NCBI GenBank assembly: GCA_015663855.1
Contig: DQRJ01000111.1
Coordinates: forward strand, 1 to 22,712
Direction of reading: 5' to 3'
DNA length: 22,712 nt
From: Flavobacteriales bacterium
GTDB taxonomy: Bacteria > Bacteroidota > Bacteroidia > Flavobacteriales_D > Sanyastnellaceae
This document shows positions 1 to 7,726 of this stretch, piece after piece; position 1 is the first letter of the stretch, and each line of letters starts with the position of its first letter. A model generated the notes under the pieces. The model saw only the letters and a list, made by a program, of their open reading frames with translations. It had not been told where the DNA came from and did no database searches. A program made the position numbers and the translations under genes.

Positions 1-15
1 ATAACACTTTACAAC

Positions 16-1056
16 TTGCATTTAGACCTTCGAAGCGATACAGTCACACGCCCCACTGAGGCAATGCGGGTGGCGATGAATTCTGCGGTTACTGGCGACG
101 ATGTTTTCGCCGAAGATCCCGAGATAAATGCGCTACAGGAGAGGTGCGCAGCGATGTTTGGAAAGGAGGCGGGGCTTTTTTGTCCTTCAGGCACCATGAC
201 AAACCAAATCGCTATTTCTGTCCATACCTCCCCCGGTGACGAAGTGATTTGCGATAAACAGGCACACATTTATAATTACGAAGGCGGCGGAATTGCGCGT
301 CTGAGTGGAGCGTCAGTACGTCTTACAGATGGCGATAGGGGACGATTTACATCTTCGCAAATGAAAGCCTGCATTAACCCTGAGGCGAGCCATCTCGCTA
401 AGACGACTTTAGTGAGTTTGGAAGATACGTGTAATAAGGGAGGAGGCAGTGTTTGGGAGATGTCACAGTTAAGGGAGGTCTCTCGGGAAGCTCGCAAAAT
501 GGGGCTTTCTATTCATCTCGATGGTGCGCGTCTTTGGAATTCTATGGTCGCAAGAGACGTTCAAAACAATCCCGACGCCCTAATAGAGTACGGTTCGTTA
601 TTTGATTCTATCTCGCTATGTTTTTCGAAAGGACTGGGATGCCCAGTAGGTTCGGTTCTTATCGGCTCTAGCGATTTTATTTCGCGTGCACATCGAGCCC
701 GGAAAGTCTTTGGTGGGGGAATGCGCCAAGCGGGGGTCGTTGCCGCCGCAGGGATTTACGCTCTGGACCACAATATTGATAGGCTCGCAATAGATCACGA
801 ACGGGCGAAGAAATTAGGGGAGGCGGCATTACGCCATCCGAGCGTGAAGTCGTGCGGCGAAGTTCAAACGAACATAGTAATCCTCGAACTTGTGGAGGGC
901 GTAGATTCTTCGGAGCTAGTTGCAGAATGGGCCTCTTTAGGATTACACTGTTTCCCGTTCAGTCCTTCGAGTGTTAGATTTGTTACCCACATGGATAATA
1001 CTGATGAACAAGTCGAGGAGGCGTGTATGCTATTGACAAAAAACTCCAATTCATAA
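16..1056 (+). CDS. ltaE: Low-specificity L-threonine aldolase (PLP-dependent)
   Basis: This 346-residue protein is a fold-type I PLP enzyme of the beta-eliminating lyase family and should cleave L-threonine or L-allo-threonine to glycine and acetaldehyde in the cytosol. The N-terminus carries DLRSDTVTRPT (residues 4-14), a hallmark of threonine aldolases. HLDGARLWN (167-175) supplies the Asp and Arg of the PLP site, and the SKGLGCPVGS stretch (204-213) contains the probable Schiff-base lysine, K205. The frame opens with TTG at 16. There is no ATG nearby and no in-frame stop in the 15 bases before it, so a start just outside the window cannot be excluded, although the DLRSDTV position fits a start here. 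Its TAA overlaps the ATG of the Smr gene by one base. Family assignment is secure; the exact start is not. Confidence 0.9.
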   Translation: MHLDLRSDTVTRPTEAMRVAMNSAVTGDDVFAEDPEINALQERCAAMFGKEAGLFCPSGTMTNQIAISVHTSPGDEVICDKQAHIYNYEGGGIARLSGASVRLTDGDRGRFTSSQMKACINPEASHLAKTTLVSLEDTCNKGGGSVWEMSQLREVSREARKMGLSIHLDGARLWNSMVARDVQNNPDALIEYGSLFDSISLCFSKGLGCPVGSVLIGSSDFISRAHRARKVFGGGMRQAGVVAAAGIYALDHNIDRLAIDHERAKKLGEAALRHPSVKSCGEVQTNIVILELVEGVDSSELVAEWASLGLHCFPFSPSSVRFVTHMDNTDEQVEEACMLLTKNSNS

Positions 1057-1661
1057 TGTCACAAGAAATTAAGAAGGGCGATGAAGTAAAATTCCTCAAC
1101 GAAGTGGGAGGAGGAATAGTTTTGGCGGTTTTTACCGATGGGACAGCTAGCGTAGAGGGGGAGGATGGATTCGATATGAAGTACGACCTTAAAGAACTTA
1201 TGCTAGTAGTGAGTCGCGAAGAGGAGAACGAGGCGTACAATAATAAATTACCGGATTTGGCCTCAATTCTTGCACAAGATGTCGATGAGAAGAGGCAAAA
1301 GGCTATTCAGGAGGATTTCGATGTGAAATATGCAAATGCGAGGGCTACGAATATGCAACGTCGTGACGAACACATGGTTATCGACCTTCATATTCACGAA
1401 CTTGTCGATGATATGTCCGGCTTGCAAGACAGAACCAAGCTAGATATTCAGCTTAATCATTTCGAAAGAATGATGCGTATTGCGGGGGAACAACACATCA
1501 GGCGTGTGGTGTTCATACACGGAGTGGGGCAGGGCGTACTGCGCCACCAAATCCATTCCCGTCTCGAAATGTATTACCCTGATTGTACCGTACGCCAGGC
1601 AAACCCTCGTAATTACGGCTCTGGCGCTACCGAAGTTTTGCTCGGTCAGTCCTCTTTTTGA
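1056..1661 (+). CDS. Smr-domain protein, short bacteroidete (DUF2027-Smr) form
   Basis: This 201-residue protein has an N-terminal KOW/SH3-like segment (GDEVKFLNEVGGG, residues 8-20), a charged linker (about 52-105) and a C-terminal Smr domain. The Smr signatures are IDLHIHEL (109-116), FIHGVGQG (153-160) and a terminal GATEV (190-194). Smr domains are nucleic-acid-binding or nicking modules related to the MutS2 C-terminus; the specific role here is unknown. From memory, bacteroidete relatives are longer (around 300 residues or more) and carry a DUF2027 beta domain between linker and Smr domain, which appears to be missing. The ATG at 1056 overlaps the stop of the threonine aldolase (TAATG), so the two are probably translationally coupled; an in-frame GTG at 1023 is a less likely start. 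The 3' end overlaps the convergent gene by 16 bp. Confidence 0.82.
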   Translation: MSQEIKKGDEVKFLNEVGGGIVLAVFTDGTASVEGEDGFDMKYDLKELMLVVSREEENEAYNNKLPDLASILAQDVDEKRQKAIQEDFDVKYANARATNMQRRDEHMVIDLHIHELVDDMSGLQDRTKLDIQLNHFERMMRIAGEQHIRRVVFIHGVGQGVLRHQIHSRLEMYYPDCTVRQANPRNYGSGATEVLLGQSSF

Positions 1662-2497
1662 CCTTCAGACTCAGCTTTCTTTAGAGCAGCCTTTTTTTGC
1701 TTCTCTTTTTCAATGTCCTCTACATACTTTTTCGCAACTGAGTTGAGGTCAAGCCCTAGTACATTCACCATCATTTCATCCTGTATTATTGAGAGTTCGC
1801 TATCAGTTCCCCATGCAAGCACACGGAATTCATAGCCATCGAAGTTGAACCCTAGTGGAATCCATGATTCTTCAATTAGAGCAGCTGACCTTGCGGTTAA
1901 GCCTGGTTGATTTTTAAACCAAAACCCAAGCCCTCTCCTCAACATTTCACGATCAGAACGTTTAAAATCCTTTATTCCTCCCACCCACATAGTGTACTCT
2001 ACGCTTTCATGCTTAGTCGTGGCTGCAATGCAAGTGGTGTTATTGATGACCACATTGGCTGCACCTTTTTTCATTTTGTACTTAACAGGCTCCTCGTCAA
2101 TCCCAGAATATCCTAGAGCCGTCATCATCGCAGGAGATAACTCGGTTCCTTGATTAATCGATGGAACGATAGTAATCGTAGTAGCATCATCAGATGATTT
2201 GAAGAAATAGGACTTGTCGTTGTTTAAGTCTTCAAGCCAAATAAACGCCGTCGATTCGTCTGAGAATAAAAGTTTTCCGGACCTCTTTCTCCCTTTCTCC
2301 TCGACAGTAAACTGAATCCAGTTTTCAAAAACTAAGGTTCCTTCTCCTAATGGTTGCCGAGTGAGGTTGGCAATTTCTTCAGCCATAGAAGGTAGGCGCT
2401 TGTCTACTTCTTGTGCAAGTAGAATATTCGAGCAAATCATTGATAAACAGGAAAATACAAAAATCAAGTAAAGTTTTGGTTGAATTGTGAAAGTCAT
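1646..2497 (-). CDS. Exported protein of unknown function
   Basis: This 283-residue protein starts with a good signal peptide: a lysine near the N-terminus, a hydrophobic core (residues 9-25) and a cleavage-like LLAQ site at about residue 29. The mature part is a mixed, probably beta-rich domain with FENWIQFTVEEKGRKRSGKL near residues 57-76. The tail is strongly charged and probably helical (from about residue 252, Lys/Glu/Ala-rich). I recognise no catalytic motif; the opening of the mature domain vaguely recalls DUF4412-like bacteroidete periplasmic proteins, but I would not name it so. It starts 3 bp after the upstream exported protein, so the two are cotranscribed and probably function together in the envelope. 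Its stop lies inside the 3' end of the convergent Smr gene. Confidence 0.72.
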   Translation of the reverse strand: MTFTIQPKLYLIFVFSCLSMICSNILLAQEVDKRLPSMAEEIANLTRQPLGEGTLVFENWIQFTVEEKGRKRSGKLLFSDESTAFIWLEDLNNDKSYFFKSSDDATTITIVPSINQGTELSPAMMTALGYSGIDEEPVKYKMKKGAANVVINNTTCIAATTKHESVEYTMWVGGIKDFKRSDREMLRRGLGFWFKNQPGLTARSAALIEESWIPLGFNFDGYEFRVLAWGTDSELSIIQDEMMVNVLGLDLNSVAKKYVEDIEKEKQKKAALKKAESEGQKED

Positions 2498-2500
2498 CGG

Positions 2501-3421
2501 TTAGTTTTTTTCTCTTGGGTCGTTATAAGGTCTATGGCGCTCTTTGTCTCTTGAGTTTTTTACCTCTACATTTTGTAAAAACTTCCATTTTCCTTTACTC
2601 CAAACATATGCATCATATTCCATTGTCGGGCCGTAGAATGCGGTCGCGCCCGCAAGGGAGGGGTCGCTGGGAGCAAGTCGGTCGAGCACTATGCGGTCGT
2701 TTTCGAAATCGTATCTAAGGGTCGATTGTAGAGCGTCTGAGTATTCTAGAACGTGGCGCTTTCGAATTCCTTCTGGGCGGTTGAGGTAAGGCACTCCGAT
2801 ACGAACCCTATCGTTCGTAATAATCATCGTCTCCATGATTTTGCGCGTGACTTGAGCGTTAGCGCCTTCCCAGCCTAGAAGTGTGTAAATCGGTGTTTTA
2901 CCGTCGTGTGTAAGAACGAGTTCGTAGTAAATCGCTCCGGGCCAATCATCTACTCGGTAGCTTCGTGATTCATCCGAGGGGTCTTCATCTCTATCGTGAA
3001 CGAGTTCCGTCCATTTAAAGCTGTCGTAGAGATTAGCACCTTCGAAGCCGTAGATCACGAAAGCTCCGTAATCTTCAGTCCTGTCCTGCCGCTCGGAATT
3101 CCATGAGATCACCGTTACTAGTTCGTCACCTTTCCCTGCCGACGCTATGCCTGCAGGCCAGTTCTCGAATACTTCGAATAGGGATTCTGAAGAATCGTAA
3201 TCGGTGAGAATTTCACGAATAAAAACCTTAAGCTCGCTATGTGCAAGGGCTCGTTCTTCGTCATTTACAGCTGTTCGAAGAGCATCAAATTTGGAGAAAA
3301 GTTGAGAAGATAGAGGGGTTTGGGCTGAAAAGTCTGAAAACGGATTAATCAGAGCCATAGCCAGCACAAATAAAGGTAACAGCGTCTTAAAATGTATGTT
3401 CATTTTTCTAAAACGCTTCAT
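2501..3421 (-). CDS. Exported protein of unknown function
   Basis: This is a 306-residue secreted protein. The ATG at 3421 is preferred over the in-frame TTG at 3427. The N-terminus is basic (MKRFRK), followed by a hydrophobic stretch and a FSAQ cleavage-like site near residue 34; an inner ATG at 3403 would give a shorter but still adequate signal peptide. The mature protein contains several aromatic and acidic segments, such as FVIYGFEGANLYDSF, and a WSKGKWKF strand near the C-terminus, and ends in a charged PREKN tail. I recognise conserved bacteroidete 'hypothetical protein' character but no named domain. It lies 12 bp after the ferredoxin stop and 3 bp before the next exported protein, making a three-gene operon. 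Confidence 0.75.
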   Translation of the reverse strand: MKRFRKMNIHFKTLLPLFVLAMALINPFSDFSAQTPLSSQLFSKFDALRTAVNDEERALAHSELKVFIREILTDYDSSESLFEVFENWPAGIASAGKGDELVTVISWNSERQDRTEDYGAFVIYGFEGANLYDSFKWTELVHDRDEDPSDESRSYRVDDWPGAIYYELVLTHDGKTPIYTLLGWEGANAQVTRKIMETMIITNDRVRIGVPYLNRPEGIRKRHVLEYSDALQSTLRYDFENDRIVLDRLAPSDPSLAGATAFYGPTMEYDAYVWSKGKWKFLQNVEVKNSRDKERHRPYNDPREKN

Positions 3422-3433
3422 TATCAATTTATA

Positions 3434-3781
3434 TTACACGTGTAAAAACGCCTTCTTCGATAGGAGTAATTCTTCACTTTCTCGGACGTCCTCATCATCT
3501 ACACAACAATCTACAGGACAAACCGCAGCACATTGTGGCTCATCATGAAACCCCACGCACTCTGTACATTTCTCTGGTGAGATATAATAAAGATCCATGC
3601 TTATAGCATCATTTTCTTTGTCTGCGTCTATTTCACCAGCTGTTGGGTGAGTACCCTTTCCCTTAAATCCAGTACCGTCAGAAAAACGCCATTTTGCAGC
3701 ACCTTCATAGATGGCTGTGTTAGGACATTCCGGCTCGCAAGCCCCGCAATTAATGCATTCGTCAGTAATAATGATTGCCAT
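3434..3781 (-). CDS. 2[4Fe-4S] ferredoxin (YfhL/Alvin type)
   Basis: This 115-residue ferredoxin has two cluster motifs: C9-x2-C12-x2-C15-x3-C19-P, and C72-x2-C75-x8-C84-x3-C88-P. The eight-residue gap in the second motif is characteristic of the Alvin/YfhL-type ferredoxins, low-potential cytosolic electron carriers. About 50 residues separate the two motifs (rich in Gly, Asp, Lys), longer than in a minimal 2[4Fe-4S] protein. An extra pair C92-C93 follows the second motif. It is divergent from the acyl-CoA reductase gene; I recall a ferredoxin next to an acyl-CoA reductase in many flavobacteria, so the two may be functionally linked. It heads an operon with two exported proteins. A TACCTTTG box lies 26 nt upstream of the ATG. 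Confidence 0.92.
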   Translation of the reverse strand: MAIIITDECINCGACEPECPNTAIYEGAAKWRFSDGTGFKGKGTHPTAGEIDADKENDAISMDLYYISPEKCTECVGFHDEPQCAAVCPVDCCVDDEDVRESEELLLSKKAFLHV

Positions 3782-3807
3782 GTACTTTTGCCTTTTAATT
3801 TCATTTA

Positions 3808-3815
3808 CAAAGGTA
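3808..3815 (-). promoter_or_regulatory. Putative -7 promoter element of the ferredoxin operon
   Basis: Read on the minus strand this is TACCTTTG, an exact match to the bacteroidete -7 consensus TAnnTTTG, 26 nt upstream of the ferredoxin ATG. I see no well-spaced TTG for the -33 element. On the plus strand a second match, TACTTTTG (3783-3790), sits 27 nt before the GTG of the acyl-CoA reductase and could drive that gene. Confidence 0.45.
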
Positions 3816-3817
3816 CA

Positions 3818-4882
3818 GTGAACAGTCTACAACCCGTCTTAACAAAACTCGGAATTTGGTTCCGTGAAATCGCCCCCAAGGAAAGTGAGCTAATTATGTT
3901 AGCAGAAGCCCATAATGGTTGGTTTACAGAGGATAGCGTGAAGACGGCATTTGCCTCTCATGGCGCTTCGTTAACAGAAATTAATATTGAGGATTGGCTG
4001 AAGGCCTACGATTTTCAGCATGTTAATACTCCAGATAAGGCCAAACCAAACAAAAGACTTGGCCTCATTATGGCAGGAAATCTCCCTTTAGTAGGACTTC
4101 ATGATATTTTGTGCGGTCTTGTCGCAGGGTGTGATGTTGCCGTCAAGGCGTCAAGAGATGACGTGGTTCTCCCGAAGCGTGTCGTGCAAGAACTTGAAAG
4201 TATTGCACCCGAATTAAAGGGGAGAGTCGAGTTCGTTGAGGGTAAACTAGGTAAAGTAGATGCGGTTATTGCCACTGGTAGCACGAATTCTATGAGATAC
4301 TTCGATTCGTACTTCGGACATATTCCGCACATTTTCAGATCGCAAAGAACAGGAGTTGCTGTTCTCGACGGCGACGAAACTGAAGATGAGTTAAAGGGCT
4401 TAGGAGCTGATATGTTTACTCACTTCGGGTTAGGATGTAGAAGTACAACGAAGGTTTTCTTGCCGAAAGATTTCGATTTAGACCGTTGTTTCGCGGCGTG
4501 GGTATCGTGGGGTCACTTGGGATCGAATAATAAATTCGCGAATAATTACGATTACCACAAAGCTATTTGGCTTTTAAACAGAGACGAATTAATAGAAAAT
4601 GGATTTTTACTAGTGAAGGAAGACGAATCGTGGGTGTCGCCTGTGGGCACTTTGTACATCGAGAGGTATGACGATAGGGCTGATGTAGTGGAGAAATTAG
4701 CAAATTATACTGACGGTTTGCAGTTAGTTACTTCGCGAGCAGGGGCTACTGAGTTTTCGAAAGAACTTGCTTCGGCAGCTCCGGAAATTTCTCAGGATGA
4801 CTTAGGGGCGGCGCAATGTCCGTCATTAAAGGACTATGCTGATGGGGTGGATTCCATTGATTTTTTACTCTCGTTGAAATAA
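3818..4882 (+). CDS. Acyl-CoA reductase (LuxC-like, aldehyde dehydrogenase fold)
   Basis: This 354-residue protein belongs to the LuxC/acyl-CoA reductase group, which reduces a fatty acyl thioester to the aldehyde with NAD(P)H. GLIMAGNLPLVGLHDIL (82-98) followed by GCDVAVKAS (104-112) corresponds to the nucleotide-binding core. HFGLGCRS (202-209) contains C207, the likely acyl-thioester nucleophile. The GTG at 3818 is chosen as start: the frame is open upstream to 3647, but that part lies antisense to the ferredoxin and looks unlike the family, whereas the sequence from 3818, including the AHNGWFT segment, matches the usual N-terminus. AAAGG at 3809-3813 could serve as a weak ribosome site. 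No LuxD/LuxE partner is visible; the physiological substrate is not evident. Confidence 0.85.
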   Translation: MNSLQPVLTKLGIWFREIAPKESELIMLAEAHNGWFTEDSVKTAFASHGASLTEINIEDWLKAYDFQHVNTPDKAKPNKRLGLIMAGNLPLVGLHDILCGLVAGCDVAVKASRDDVVLPKRVVQELESIAPELKGRVEFVEGKLGKVDAVIATGSTNSMRYFDSYFGHIPHIFRSQRTGVAVLDGDETEDELKGLGADMFTHFGLGCRSTTKVFLPKDFDLDRCFAAWVSWGHLGSNNKFANNYDYHKAIWLLNRDELIENGFLLVKEDESWVSPVGTLYIERYDDRADVVEKLANYTDGLQLVTSRAGATEFSKELASAAPEISQDDLGAAQCPSLKDYADGVDSIDFLLSLK

Positions 4883-4902
4883 TCTCACTTGGATTACCTT
4901 CG
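4874..4902 (+). promoter_or_regulatory. Putative bacteroidete promoter, nearly leaderless
   Basis: TTG (4874-4876), an 18-bp spacer and TACCTTCG (4895-4902) resemble the bacteroidete -33/-7 pair (TTG and TAnnTTTG, with C for T in the -7). The box ends 4 nt before the ATG at 4907, so the transcript would start at or next to the start codon. The TTG lies inside the 3' end of the acyl-CoA reductase gene. Confidence 0.5.
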
Positions 4903-4906
4903 CATG

Positions 4907-6037
4907 ATGCAAGTAAATTTCAAGTCGATCGCAATACTGGGTGGGTTGGCCATAATATTCCTGTCGCGTTGTAATACGGATGTGGATTTAACGGCGCCTT
5001 ACAAGTCGGTTCCGGTTGTTTTCGGTCTTTTAGACGCGGCGGCCGATACTCAGTGGGTACGCATTAATCGTACTTGGCTTGGTGAAGGAGACCAAACCCA
5101 AGCTGCCCTCATCGCCGATTCCTCTGAATATGAAAATTCTCGCCTTAAAGCTCAATTTGTTGAGGTCGTAGACGGAATGGACGGAAGGGTGTTCGACCTT
5201 CAGGATACGTTACTACAAAACAAGAGCGAGGATGGGGTGTTTTTTGCTCCAGAACACAAAGCGTATTTCGCTTCTACACGTGCAAATGACGGAACGAAGC
5301 TTAATCCGGATGCGCAGTACCGTCTCGAACTCGTAATTGACGATACTACTGAAGTTGAGGCGATTACGAACATGATTGCGATTACTCTAGGAAACATAAC
5401 ACGTCCACCTATGGGGATAGACAATATTAGACTCGGATTCGCGAGTGTTGGGAGTTCGAACGTTACATACCCAGACTACACTTTTAAGTGGTATTCTACC
5501 CCTGGCGCATCTCGATACGACGCTGCGATACGCGTTCACTTTATCGAGCACTATTGGGCTGACGATTTCCAAACCGTACTCGACAGTACGAAATCCCGTA
5601 TTATTGAAATCCCCGTCGGTTCAGAGGACCCTAACGATGACGATGGAGGAGAATTAATAAAGAAAGTCTTCGGAGGTCATTCCTTTTACTCAACTTTGAG
5701 TACACGCCTTGAGAAAAGTCCTCGCATTACTCGCGAACTTGGAGTTTGGGACGAAGAATCTCAAATCGCTCGTGCTTTCGATTTCGTTCTCATCGTAGCG
5801 AACGAACAACTCGCAATCTATCTCGATGTTAACTCACCCATTACGGGAATAATACAAGAGCGTCCAGAGTACACTAACATCAATGGTGGCTTAGGACTGT
5901 GGGCGTCAAGAACGACTCAGGGTGTGTTTGGTATAGGATATACAACAGATACAATTGAGCACTTGCAGGAGGGAGATGATACGGCGGAATTGAATTTTTG
6001 TACGCCGAATCCATTTTCTGATTATACTTGTAATTAA
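4907..6037 (+). CDS. Probable lipoprotein of unknown function (DUF4249-like)
   Basis: This protein has 376 residues from the ATG at 4907 (ATG 4904 gives one more; TTG at 4889 is also in frame but unlikely). The N-terminus has a hydrophobic segment ending in LSRC with C22, followed by an acidic NTDVDL stretch as in bacteroidete surface lipoproteins. The Arg just before the Cys departs from the usual small residue, so lipidation is likely rather than certain. The mature part begins with a strand pattern (PVVFGLLDAAADTQWVRINR) reminiscent of DUF4249-type lipoproteins, often found near outer-membrane receptors; none is adjacent here. The C-terminus ends with several aromatic residues and two cysteines (FCTPNPFSDYTC). 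It is 24 bp downstream of the acyl-CoA reductase but appears to have its own promoter. Confidence 0.72.
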   Translation: MQVNFKSIAILGGLAIIFLSRCNTDVDLTAPYKSVPVVFGLLDAAADTQWVRINRTWLGEGDQTQAALIADSSEYENSRLKAQFVEVVDGMDGRVFDLQDTLLQNKSEDGVFFAPEHKAYFASTRANDGTKLNPDAQYRLELVIDDTTEVEAITNMIAITLGNITRPPMGIDNIRLGFASVGSSNVTYPDYTFKWYSTPGASRYDAAIRVHFIEHYWADDFQTVLDSTKSRIIEIPVGSEDPNDDDGGELIKKVFGGHSFYSTLSTRLEKSPRITRELGVWDEESQIARAFDFVLIVANEQLAIYLDVNSPITGIIQERPEYTNINGGLGLWASRTTQGVFGIGYTTDTIEHLQEGDDTAELNFCTPNPFSDYTCN

Positions 6038-6051
6038 TTAATGTCTATTTA

Positions 6052-6513
6052 TTGATTAATCCTATCAAAGTGAACGAGCACGCTCTAATTTCGAAACATA
6101 ATCTTGCTGATATAGAGGTGTCGATGGGCATGTGTGTTGTGAATTATCACGCAGGTGCTATGATAGATTTGGGCTGTGTTATGCGCACGGAAGGGGATAG
6201 GAAGGAGCTTTCTAACTCCGGCCCCGTTCTTCATATCATCCCAGCTGATTCTCCGCTAGTGGAGCAAGAAGCTCTCAAATGGCTAGGGTCTGACGACGCC
6301 ATGTGCGGTGTTATCGCCCGAGCGATTGTAGTGCCGTCAAATTTGGCGGTCCTCCAAGATAAAATCCGTTGGGCTCTATTTCGACCTTCCGTAGCATTTC
6401 GTATTTTCCGAAACCCACAAGTGGCAAAGGGATGGCTGATCGACGTTTGGTACGAAGAATTAGCGCGCGAAGAAGCTGAAAAATCTAGAGTCTCCGAGGA
6501 GGCTAAGTTCTAA
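6052..6513 (+). CDS. Small cytosolic protein, possibly STAS-like
   Basis: This 153-residue protein lacks a signal peptide and membrane segments. The order of elements recalls bacteroidete STAS-like small proteins (DUF7793 type): a short beta start (IEVSMGMCVVNY), a predicted helix, a strand with PVLHIIPAD, a helix with EQEALKWLGSDD, a strand ARAIVVPS, a helix, and RIFRNPQVAKGWL near the C-terminus. Such proteins are thought to have a SpoIIAA/CRAL-TRIO-like fold, function unknown. I give this as a resemblance, not an identification. No ATG is available: TTG at 6052 is the first start in frame and GTG at 6070 the alternative. It follows the lipoprotein gene by 14 bp and ends 2 bp before the stop of the convergent T9SS gene. 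Confidence 0.65.
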   Translation: MINPIKVNEHALISKHNLADIEVSMGMCVVNYHAGAMIDLGCVMRTEGDRKELSNSGPVLHIIPADSPLVEQEALKWLGSDDAMCGVIARAIVVPSNLAVLQDKIRWALFRPSVAFRIFRNPQVAKGWLIDVWYEELAREEAEKSRVSEEAKF

Positions 6514-6515
6514 AC

Positions 6516-7613
6516 TTACTTGATTACCACAACCGATGGTTGCGAGCGAAGTCCTTTAAGAGTAATGTTCGATACTAAGTAAGCGCCTGGGGTAAGGCCT
6601 TCAGTCGAAATAGTCGCTCCTAAGCCCGTTTTAATAACGCGACCCGCTGAATCTCGAAGTTCCCATTTGCTCTGCGAGTCAGCTCCTCCTAAAACTAGGT
6701 TCTCTCCAGCAGTAGCGGGGTTAGGGAATGGTAAGAAAGAAGTTGGGGCAAGAGCCGTAATCACGTCTGTATTCGAAGTGTCCACTAAAGGAGCTTCACC
6801 TTGGTACTCTACGCTGTACGTAGTACCGAAAATCGTTTTCACTTTTAGATAAGGAAGGCCGCCATCTCCAAGCCATGTGTAAACTGTAGAAACCCTGTCA
6901 ATTTCGAATGGATCCCCACCCTCTTGAGTGAAGACATCGTGAGTCGTTATTGTTGTGTTTACTCGAAGGACTTCGTGTGAAGCACCATTGGGTAGAAGTA
7001 AAGTACCCCAACCGTCGACTGAGCCATCTCTAGTTGAAGAAGTGGCGTAATTGAACGTGCTAGGAATGTCAAGTTCGTAGGCAGAAGTCGACGATATTAC
7101 GTCATCGAAATTTAATGGGAGGGGGTGAATTTCATCGATATCACTGTATTCTATAGGGATGTCAACTCCTTCTACGTTGAACGATATCCCAGCAAGGTTG
7201 TGCGAACTGCCTGAGTTTTGGTAGTAACTCATCATATTAGAAATAGTTACGGGGAGTTCGATGCCTAAATCGGTTAAAAACGATAGATTGAATTCACCTG
7301 GACCGAATACGTCGCACAAATAATCCGCATTCGTCCATTCGTTATTAAATGCAAGTTGTGCAAGAGCAGGCGCGTCGCTCAATGCCCCGAAATCAACTAC
7401 AGTTTCCTCATTTGAATCAAGCATAGAGAAATCCCAAGTGTAATCAGGTCCTGTACTTACGTAATCTCCAGTAATATTAGCTGTAGAAGTCTGAATTAAG
7501 TAACTGCTGCCGGGTTGTGGCAGGTCGCTTGACGTGATTGTGGTTTGTGCGTTTGTAGTTGTCGTTAAGGCGATTAGGGTAATAATACCCACTAAGAAGT
7601 ACAGGTTTTTCAT
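6516..7613 (-). CDS. T9SS type A sorting domain-containing secreted protein
   Basis: This 365-residue protein has a clear signal peptide (hydrophobic residues 4-18, cleavage near TTNAQ at 19-23). It ends in a type IX secretion C-terminal domain (about 291-365): a PFPNPATAGENL start, a short Gly-rich segment, WELRDSAGRVIKTG, LTPGAYLV and a final basic VVVIK. The passenger domain (24-290) is rich in Ser, Thr and acidic residues and probably beta-stranded; I recognise no enzyme motif. The product should cross the outer membrane by the PorSS/T9SS machinery, and the CTD would be removed on the way to release or surface attachment. No T9SS components are encoded in the window. A TACATTGC box lies 3 nt before the ATG. 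Confidence 0.88.
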   Translation of the reverse strand: MKNLYFLVGIITLIALTTTTNAQTTITSSDLPQPGSSYLIQTSTANITGDYVSTGPDYTWDFSMLDSNEETVVDFGALSDAPALAQLAFNNEWTNADYLCDVFGPGEFNLSFLTDLGIELPVTISNMMSYYQNSGSSHNLAGISFNVEGVDIPIEYSDIDEIHPLPLNFDDVISSTSAYELDIPSTFNYATSSTRDGSVDGWGTLLLPNGASHEVLRVNTTITTHDVFTQEGGDPFEIDRVSTVYTWLGDGGLPYLKVKTIFGTTYSVEYQGEAPLVDTSNTDVITALAPTSFLPFPNPATAGENLVLGGADSQSKWELRDSAGRVIKTGLGATISTEGLTPGAYLVSNITLKGLRSQPSVVVIK

Positions 7614-7616
7614 GAT

Positions 7617-7624
7617 GCAATGTA
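7617..7624 (-). promoter_or_regulatory. Possible -7-like box before the T9SS protein gene
   Basis: Minus-strand TACATTGC ends 3 nt before the ATG at 7613. It matches only part of TAnnTTTG and no -33 TTG is well placed. It is reported because the same arrangement recurs at several other genes in this window. Confidence 0.25.
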
Positions 7625-7726
7625 CAGGAATTTTGATTCACTTCGTTATTTCGAAATATCATATTCAACTATCTGCGTCATTTTTATGTTATCTTTATGA
7701 TAGCCCTAACTATATCAGTTAATCCT

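Noticed and set aside
3647..3817. Upstream extension of the acyl-CoA reductase frame
   Set aside because: It lies antisense to the ferredoxin gene and does not resemble the family; GTG 3818 gives the expected N-terminus.
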